Shown here piece after piece: positions 6,377-11,222 of a stretch of DNA of 11,222 nucleotides (its first letter is position 1; each line of letters begins with the position of its first letter). The DNA lies in NCBI GenBank assembly GCA_025774405.1, contig JALGWB010000035.1, forward strand, positions 1 to 11,222. Direction: 5' to 3'. The notes under the pieces are model-generated. The model made no database searches. It was not told the DNA's origin and worked only from the letters and a program-made list of their open reading frames with translations. This DNA comes from a bacterium. Lineage in GTDB: Bacteria; Arandabacterota; Arandabacteria; Arandabacterales; Arandabacteraceae. A program made the position numbers and the translations under genes.

Positions 6377-6393
6377 GGGCCTATTACAGGCCC
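6377..6393 (+). other. 5' leader hairpin of dnaK
   Basis: GGGCCT (6377-6382) and AGGCCC (6388-6393) form a perfect six-pair stem with the loop ATTAC. It begins three bases after the start site predicted from the sigma54 element and ends 16 bases before the ribosome site. That position fits a 5'-end RNA-stabilising hairpin; it does not cover the ribosome site. Confidence 0.5.
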
Positions 6394-6424
6394 GTCAAGA
6401 GATCTGATTGAGGAGGCGATTGCA

Positions 6425-8320
6425 ATGGGAAAGATCATAGGGATCGACCTGGGTACGACCAACTCCTGTGTAGCGGTGATGGAGGGTGGTGAGCCTGTCG
6501 TAATACCGAATCAAGAGGGAGGCCGTGTAACACCCTCGGTTGTTGCCTTTACCAAGGGTGGTGAGCGACTCGTGGGGCTAACTGCCAAACGGCAGGCGAT
6601 AACCAATCCTGAAAACACAGTGTATTCGATCAAGAGGTTCATGGGTCGAAAGTATGATGAGGTTCAGGATGAGATAGGTGAGGTTCCTTATACCGTTGTC
6701 AAGGGACCTAATGGTGACGCCCGAGTAAAGATTGGTGATAAGGAATACTCTCCACCTGAGATTTCAGCAATGGTTCTGCAGAAGATGAAGCAGACAGCTG
6801 AGGATTATCTCGGCGAAAAGGTTACCGATGCGGTTATCACAGTGCCAGCATATTTCAATGATAGCCAGAGGCAGGCAACCAAGGATGCTGGCAGGATTGC
6901 CGGTCTCAATGTCAAGCGCATAATCAATGAGCCGACAGCAGCGTCACTCGCCTATGGGCTTGATAAGAAGAAGGATCAGAAGATCGCTGTTTTTGATCTT
7001 GGAGGTGGCACGTTCGACATATCGATTCTCGAAATCGGTGACGGTGTCTTTGAGGTCAAAGCCACCAACGGTGATACCCATCTTGGTGGGGATGACTTTG
7101 ACCAGCGGATAATAGACTGGCTGGCAGATGAGTTCAAGAAGGAACAGGGAATCGATCTCAGGAACGATCCAATGGCGCTTCAACGGTTAAAGGAGGCAGC
7201 CGAGCGGGCAAAGTGTGAATTGTCCACGGCTCTTGAGACAACCATCAATCTGCCATTCATAACGGCCGATGCCAGCGGACCCAAGCACCTCAATATTACC
7301 CTGACCAGGGCGAAACTTGAGCAGCTTGTTGACGACCTGATTCAGCGGACTGTTGGTCCCTGTAGACAGGCACTGGAGGATGCCAAGCTGACAGCTAATG
7401 ATATTGATGAGGTCATCCTGGTTGGTGGACAAACCAGGATGCCCAAGGTCCAGGAAGTTGTTAAGCAGATCTTCGGTAAGGAACCTCATAAGGGTGTCAA
7501 CCCTGATGAGGTGGTAGCAATTGGTGCGGCCATTCAGGGTGGTGTACTTGCAGGTGAGGTAAGGGATGTTCTGTTGCTGGATGTAACGCCACTTTCACTC
7601 GGTATCGAGACCAAGGGTGGTATCTTCACAAGGCTTATCGAACGCAATACCACCATCCCCACACGCAAGTCCGAAATCTTTACAACCGCCGAGGACAATC
7701 AGACAGCGGTTGAGATTCATGTGCTGCAGGGTGAGCGTGAGATGGCAATATACAATAAGTCAATTGGCAGGTTCCATCTCACCGGTATCCCGCCTGCTCC
7801 GCGTGGAGTTCCTCAGATTGAGGTTACCTTCGACATTGATGCCAATGGTATTCTGAGTGTCTCGGCAAAGGATCTTGCAACGGGCAAGGCTCAATCGATT
7901 CGTATAGAAGCCTCGAGCGGCCTGACGGAGGAAGAGATCCAGCGTATGGTCAAGGATGCACAAGCCCACACGGCTGAGGATAGGCGGAAGCGTGAAGAGG
8001 CTGAGGCACGCAATAGGGCTGATCAGCTGGTTTATGAGACTGAGAAGAATCTGAAGGAAATGGGTGATAAGATCCCCTCGGAGGAGAAGCCGAAGATCGA
8101 GGCAGCTATCGGTAGAGTCAAGGAAGCTCTCAAGGGGAGCGATGTCGGGGAAATCAAGGCCAGCACCGAGGCACTGATGAGTGTCTGGAGCACTGCTGCC
8201 AAGGCCATGTATGAAAAGGCGGCAGCCTCAGGGCAGGCGAGCAGCACAGGCGAAACCAAGCAGGATTCCGACGGTGGCAAGGATGACGCAGTTGACGCTG
8301 ACTATGAAGTTGTTGACTAA
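6425..8320 (+). CDS. dnaK: Chaperone DnaK (Hsp70)
   Basis: A full-length 631-residue Hsp70: an ATP-driven cytoplasmic chaperone that binds and releases hydrophobic segments of client proteins with DnaJ and GrpE. Visible motifs are IDLGTTNS (phosphate 1), VFDLGGGTFDIS (phosphate 2), ILVGGQTRMPKVQ (adenosine site), the interdomain linker DVLLLDVTPLS (residue 381 on), the beta substrate-binding domain, the helical lid and an acidic tail ending DADYEVVD. The long nucleotide-binding subdomain is the Gram-negative type. The start is MGKIIG, preceded by GAGGAGG (6410-6416) eight bases upstream; the frame runs 42 codons further back to a TTG, but that stretch holds the promoter and leader. No grpE or dnaJ is adjacent, so this is a solitary locus, possibly one of several copies. 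The sigma54 promoter upstream is unusual for dnaK, and I find no CIRCE element. Confidence 0.98.
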   Translation: MGKIIGIDLGTTNSCVAVMEGGEPVVIPNQEGGRVTPSVVAFTKGGERLVGLTAKRQAITNPENTVYSIKRFMGRKYDEVQDEIGEVPYTVVKGPNGDARVKIGDKEYSPPEISAMVLQKMKQTAEDYLGEKVTDAVITVPAYFNDSQRQATKDAGRIAGLNVKRIINEPTAASLAYGLDKKKDQKIAVFDLGGGTFDISILEIGDGVFEVKATNGDTHLGGDDFDQRIIDWLADEFKKEQGIDLRNDPMALQRLKEAAERAKCELSTALETTINLPFITADASGPKHLNITLTRAKLEQLVDDLIQRTVGPCRQALEDAKLTANDIDEVILVGGQTRMPKVQEVVKQIFGKEPHKGVNPDEVVAIGAAIQGGVLAGEVRDVLLLDVTPLSLGIETKGGIFTRLIERNTTIPTRKSEIFTTAEDNQTAVEIHVLQGEREMAIYNKSIGRFHLTGIPPAPRGVPQIEVTFDIDANGILSVSAKDLATGKAQSIRIEASSGLTEEEIQRMVKDAQAHTAEDRRKREEAEARNRADQLVYETEKNLKEMGDKIPSEEKPKIEAAIGRVKEALKGSDVGEIKASTEALMSVWSTAAKAMYEKAAASGQASSTGETKQDSDGGKDDAVDADYEVVD

Positions 8321-8366
8321 ATGAGGAAATTGTGCATGATGTGGGGTTTGGTATGGGAGGTCTGGA

Positions 8367-8720
8367 ATGAACGAGTGTCCGACTTGCGGTCGATACATTC
8401 GTGGTGACGTTTGCCCATATTGTGAGGAAGAGCTTGTGGACTCGCCTGCGGCCAGGTCTAGCCCGGTTGTAGGGGAGTCGCTGGTACCGATCTACAGCTG
8501 TGATGAGCAATGGCAGGCGGATTTCATCTTGAGCGCTCTTGAGTCAGAGGGGATACCAGCTTTTCAGGTTCTTGCTGACTCGATTGGGCAATTGCCGCCA
8601 CACGAACGCGCCATTGAGATAACGGGTGACCTTGTGGTGATGGTGGAGGAAGACGATGCGGAAAGAGCTCTTGAGGTGATTGAATCTGTCAAGCAGGATC
8701 TTGAGGCGGAAGAGCCCTAA
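8367..8720 (+). CDS. Zinc-ribbon plus DUF2007-type putative signal-transducing protein
   Basis: A 117-residue protein. It begins with a compact zinc ribbon, CPTCGRYIRGDVCPYC (Cys 4, 7, 16 and 19), which should bind one zinc. Residues about 40-110 look like the DUF2007 domain (PF09413, 'putative prokaryotic signal transducing protein'): LVPIYSCDEQWQADFILSAL, then ESEGIPAFQ, and a VVMVEEDDAERALEVI ending. The domain's biochemical role is not established. GGGAGG at 8355-8360 lies six bases before the ATG. The gap after dnaK is 46 bases with no terminator, so it is probably co-transcribed from the sigma54 promoter. Its TAA stop lies two bases from the TAG stop of the convergent TonB-like gene. 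Confidence 0.85.
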   Translation: MNECPTCGRYIRGDVCPYCEEELVDSPAARSSPVVGESLVPIYSCDEQWQADFILSALESEGIPAFQVLADSIGQLPPHERAIEITGDLVVMVEEDDAERALEVIESVKQDLEAEEP

Positions 8721-8722
8721 GC

Positions 8723-9307
8723 CTACCGGTTTGATCCGCCTGCCGTGATCGTAAGTGGGAGGCGTACCCAGGCAGTTGTGGGTACGCCTCCCTTTGTTGC
8801 TGGCTCGAATCTGAAAAGCATTGCTGACTGCTTCAACCTCTGCTTCAACTCCAGTCCAAGTGTGTCGGGAAGATTGACCTGCTGAGGTTTCCCAGTTTCA
8901 TCGACGAGGATCTCGAGAACGACTTCAAGCCTTTCAATATCTAAACCTCTAACAGATGGTATGACTACGTACCTGGGAACTGGTGGAAGATAGATCAAAT
9001 CACCGCTTACAGAAATCTGTTCTTGAGGTGCCATATCATTCTCAACCACTGATACCGTCTCCACGCTTGAAGGTGGAGTCATCTTCTCAGTGGGTTGCCG
9101 GCTTGAGTTCACAGCATTCTGAGGGAGCTCGAAGTCAATCAAACGGAAATCTATGCTATCGAAACTGATAGGCTTCTCCTCACGAACCGTTGCTATCGAG
9201 CTCCTCGGAAAGATCGGGTCGAAGGCAGATCTCGGAAATAGCCCAAGTGCCAGATGCATGAGAACGGAGATGAGAATGAACGGGGCCAGTCGAGTCTGTC
9301 TGGTCAT
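8723..9307 (-). CDS. TonB-family C-terminal-domain protein
   Basis: A 194-residue protein anchored by one N-terminal membrane helix (about residues 9-25, after MTRQTR) and followed by a periplasmic linker, only weakly Pro-rich, with acidic patches. Residues about 110-190 match the TonB C-terminal fold: a VVIPSVRG strand, VVLEILVDETGKPQQV, then FEPATKGGVPTTAWVRLPL, as in proteins passing proton-motive energy to outer-membrane receptors. At 194 residues with a short linker it is smaller than classical TonB, so it may serve a dedicated partner. Its ATG overlaps the stop of the upstream GWxTD-like frame (ATGA, 9304-9307), implying translational coupling. No ExbB or ExbD is in the window. Confidence 0.85.
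   Translation of the reverse strand: MTRQTRLAPFILISVLMHLALGLFPRSAFDPIFPRSSIATVREEKPISFDSIDFRLIDFELPQNAVNSSRQPTEKMTPPSSVETVSVVENDMAPQEQISVSGDLIYLPPVPRYVVIPSVRGLDIERLEVVLEILVDETGKPQQVNLPDTLGLELKQRLKQSAMLFRFEPATKGGVPTTAWVRLPLTITAGGSNR
8757..8792 (+). terminator. 13-bp hairpin terminator within the convergent gene
   Basis: GGGAGGCGTACCC (8757-8769) and GGGTACGCCTCCC (8780-8792) are exact reverse complements with a ten-base loop, followed on the plus strand by TTTGTTG. It sits 36 bases past the DUF2007-type stop and would end the dnaK transcript. The same bases encode GGVPTTAWVRLP of the minus-strand TonB-like protein. On the minus strand no T-run follows the stem, so termination should favour the plus-strand transcript. 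Confidence 0.75.
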
Positions 9308-10095
9308 CTTACCATCTCCGATGCTATCGTCAGGTTGGTTGATGTCTTTGCTGTCCTGCCAGAAGTCAAATCGCAGACTGATATCTCGACAATGTATTCG
9401 CCGCTTGAAAGCTCCGAAAGGTCGATGCCAAGGACAATGCTTGTTCTCGGATTTCTGGCGACAGTCGTGTATGTCCCCGAAAAAGCTGTAACAGTTGCCT
9501 TTCGACTTGACCTGCCCCTAAGAGCCCGAATCACCCTCTGGGCTACTGACAGTCTTTTCGAGCGAAGTCTCAAACCATGGGTGACAGTGGCCTCGTAGAG
9601 GCCGTCGTGGTTACGAGCAAGATTGTATATGTCCAATGCTACATAGACTCTCGAGCGCTCGAGGAAGACATGCGAGGGATTCGGGGGTCCCTCGCGGCCA
9701 AAGCGCAATTCGATATCGCTGACGGCAAGTCCTTGCCTCAGGTTGCGGATCTCAAAAGTTGAGGTTGCATGACCTCTTGCTTGATTGGACTGAGATTCCA
9801 GCGAGATTGCAGCAAGATGCTGTCCACGTGGTAAGCGTGTTGTATAGGTTCCAATCAACGGATGGGGGCCAAGGTAGATCGCTGACGAGTCAGCACGTAG
9901 TTCGGTCTGGAAGGTATCACGCATGATATCCTGATAGAGACTGTCAAGCACTGAAACGTTGATCTGAAAGTCGGCAGCAGGCCAGCGCAAGTTCTGCACG
10001 TAGGGGACTCCTCTGGTATCGACTCCATAGATGAGTTTGACCGCCTCGTGTCCAGTGGTATCGAGGAAGGCTACGGCATCGAGTACGACTTTCAT
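9304..10095 (-). CDS. C-terminal part of the interrupted TPR/GWxTD-like protein
   Basis: This begins at the first in-frame ATG after the amber codon. The frame is open back to 10176 and is the same frame as the upstream fragment, reading ERDWSAYVYAYVKKRLPEIYE before that ATG. No Shine-Dalgarno precedes the ATG at 10095, and no in-frame GTG, TTG or CTG lies between it and the amber codon, so independent translation is doubtful. The product looks like successive beta-sandwich segments (TYTTRLPRGQHLAAISLE; SGEYIVEISVCDLTSGRTAK), as in the C-terminal halves of GWxTD-type proteins, with no signal peptide of its own. It is best read as the tail of the preceding protein. Confidence 0.6.
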   Translation of the reverse strand: MKVVLDAVAFLDTTGHEAVKLIYGVDTRGVPYVQNLRWPAADFQINVSVLDSLYQDIMRDTFQTELRADSSAIYLGPHPLIGTYTTRLPRGQHLAAISLESQSNQARGHATSTFEIRNLRQGLAVSDIELRFGREGPPNPSHVFLERSRVYVALDIYNLARNHDGLYEATVTHGLRLRSKRLSVAQRVIRALRGRSSRKATVTAFSGTYTTVARNPRTSIVLGIDLSELSSGEYIVEISVCDLTSGRTAKTSTNLTIASEMVR

Positions 10096-10176
10096 ATGCT
10101 TGCGAATCTGAGATTCGTAGATTTCCGGAAGGCGTTTCTTGACATAGGCATAGACATAGGCAGACCAGTCCCTTTC

Positions 10177-11222
10177 CTATGGAAACTCGAAATCGCCGTT
10201 GAGAAAAGTATCCTCAAAATTAAGACTGAAGTCAGCGTAACGCCAGGTCCAGGTGGGCTTGGATACCCGGAGTGGTCTTGAACGATAGGTGATGCCAGGA
10301 TCGTAGCCCTCACCTAAGACCTCGACACCGATCCGGCTGCCTCCCGGTCCAGACGGTGGCATGACTGTTTCATCAGCTACGAGCCCAGTGCCAAAGGGGT
10401 CGTATGACCAGCTGAGTGGCATGCCATATCTTATCAGAACCTCGCCCCTTGCTGTTTGCGAGCCAGGTTTGTCTAGACGTGGAACTGAGAAATGGAAGTC
10501 AGCAAAAGCAACTCTTGCGATGTGCTCAATCAGCCTTTCGTTTATGCGCGTTGCAGGATCTGGATCCCGGCTCCTCCAAAAAAGCTCGACGTCCTGTGGT
10601 CGCAAGCCTCCATCCATCCGGAGTTGTTGCTTCTCAGCTCCGGTGGCTATTAGATCGATTGAGATGTAGCGCTTTCGCTCTGGCGCAGGCATAGTGTCGA
10701 GAGCCTTGAGAAACCAATCGGAGGCAGGTTCTATTTGTCCCGTCTTCCAATTGATCATGCCGATCAGAAGCATGTCTTCTGCTTCGAGACTATCTTCATC
10801 GATGCTTTCCATCACAGCCATTGCCGAGTCAAGCATGTCTGTGTCGAACAGAGATTGGGCACGGTACCGACATGCGTCATGATACCAGCGGCTGATCTTG
10901 GGTATGCGAGCGAATTGGTCTTCGGCTTTCAGGAACCACTTCTGCTGCCACCCTTCGAGTGCTCTTTCCAGATAGGCTTTCCCGAGAAGGTAATGTGCAC
11001 TGTCTTCGTTTGGTTCTATCTCAAGTGCACGCTTCAGCTGTTCAACAGCGTAGTGCCAGAAAGTGCATGCCAGGAAGATCTCAGCAAGCATTACACGGTA
11101 AGATGAATTTCCGGGTTGCAGTCGCAGTGCCTGCTTCATCGATGAGATTGCATGGTAACGGCTCTCAGTGGTTGACTCTTCAAGATAGACGGACGCAAGT
11201 TCGACATAGAGCTCGGCTGAAT
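10177..11222 (-). CDS. TPR/GWxTD-like protein, N-terminal fragment (5' partial, ends at an amber codon)
   Basis: The frame is open to the right edge (SAELYVELASVYLEE precedes the first in-window ATG at 11139), so the start is outside. TPR-type repeats come first (LRLQPGNSSYRVMLAEIFL; LKRALEIEPNEDSAHYLLGKAYL; a later WFLKALDTMP). Then comes a segment typical of GWxTD-domain proteins: FWRSRDPDPATRINERLIEH, then VAFADFHFS, then GEVLIRYGMPLSW. The name-giving GWxTD stretch is eroded to GSQTA. GWxTD proteins are common in FCB and Acidobacteria-like genomes and their function is poorly defined. The fragment ends at TAG 10177-10179 after FLNGDFEFP, where related proteins would be expected to continue. 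Confidence 0.75.
   Translation of the reverse strand, partial: SAELYVELASVYLEESTTESRYHAISSMKQALRLQPGNSSYRVMLAEIFLACTFWHYAVEQLKRALEIEPNEDSAHYLLGKAYLERALEGWQQKWFLKAEDQFARIPKISRWYHDACRYRAQSLFDTDMLDSAMAVMESIDEDSLEAEDMLLIGMINWKTGQIEPASDWFLKALDTMPAPERKRYISIDLIATGAEKQQLRMDGGLRPQDVELFWRSRDPDPATRINERLIEHIARVAFADFHFSVPRLDKPGSQTARGEVLIRYGMPLSWSYDPFGTGLVADETVMPPSGPGGSRIGVEVLGEGYDPGITYRSRPLRVSKPTWTWRYADFSLNFEDTFLNGDFEFP

Larger units (their letters stand above)
9304..11222 (-). pseudogene. Whole GWxTD-like reading frame interrupted by one in-frame TAG
   Basis: The two preceding pieces share one frame across about 1.9 kb with a single stop, TAG at 10177-10179. There is no other stop or frameshift, and the coupling to the TonB-like gene is intact. 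It may be a fresh nonsense mutation, a sequencing error (for example TGG or CAG read as TAG), or a readthrough codon. The same strand uses TAG as a genuine stop for the TonB-like gene, and the 5794-6186 gene also ends in TAG, so general recoding of TAG is unlikely. Confidence 0.65.

Noticed and set aside
6299..6424. TTG-initiated 42-codon N-terminal extension of dnaK
   Set aside because: It has no ribosome site, contains the sigma54 promoter and leader hairpin, and DnaK proteins begin at MGKIIG, which has GAGGAGG upstream.
10177..10179. TAG as a reassigned sense codon throughout the genome
   Set aside because: TAG ends both the 5794-6186 gene and the TonB-like gene at sensible positions, so genome-wide recoding is unlikely.
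1..11222. CRISPR arrays, tRNA or rRNA genes, insertion sequences
   Set aside because: I saw no spaced direct-repeat array, cloverleaf-like segment, rRNA motif or transposase-like frame when reading both strands.

Overview
The window looks like the chromosome of a Gram-negative bacterium of roughly balanced base composition. Three things point that way: a TonB-type protein, a DnaK of the long proteobacterial/FCB type, and sigma-54 machinery. A giant Ser/Thr kinase-ATPase-TPR-GAF-sigma54-activator fusion beside a TPR/GWxTD-like protein suggests an uncultured FCB-type lineage such as Zixibacteria or a relative. That placement is inference from gene content, and no rRNA or other phylogenetic marker is present to confirm it.

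Layout. (1) Bases 1-4434 (+): the 3' part of a giant regulator, open at the left edge, running kinase C-lobe, ATPase with a broken P-loop, long TPR array, GAF, sigma54-type AAA+ and Fis-like HTH. Its sigma54-contacting GAFTGA loop reads KVATGV. (2) 4435-4784: a non-coding stretch with several palindromes and hairpins and a GG-N10-GC sigma54-like promoter. (3) 4785-6186 (+): a probable operon of a 71-residue exported peptide with a near-perfect Shine-Dalgarno, a 238-residue sigma54-type AAA+ protein that has lost nearly every catalytic element, and a 130-residue PD-(D/E)XK-like protein. (4) 6187-8720 (+): a textbook -24/-12 sigma54 promoter, then dnaK and a zinc-ribbon/DUF2007-type protein. (5) 8723-11222 (-): a convergent operon read from the right. 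It holds a TPR/GWxTD-like protein whose single reading frame is cut by an in-frame amber codon at 10177-10179, then a TonB-like protein joined to it by an ATGA overlap. The right edge is open inside the first of these. A 13-bp perfect hairpin sits inside the 3' end of the TonB-like gene, where it can terminate the dnaK transcript.

How the parts may work together. The plus-strand half reads like a signalling and stress module: a multi-sensor sigma54-type regulator, a secreted small peptide, a catalytically dead AAA+ partner, and dnaK under a sigma54 promoter. The promoter, the motif losses and the amber codon are directly visible in the sequence. The wiring between the parts, including a possible Rap-Phr-like TPR/peptide relationship, is inference.
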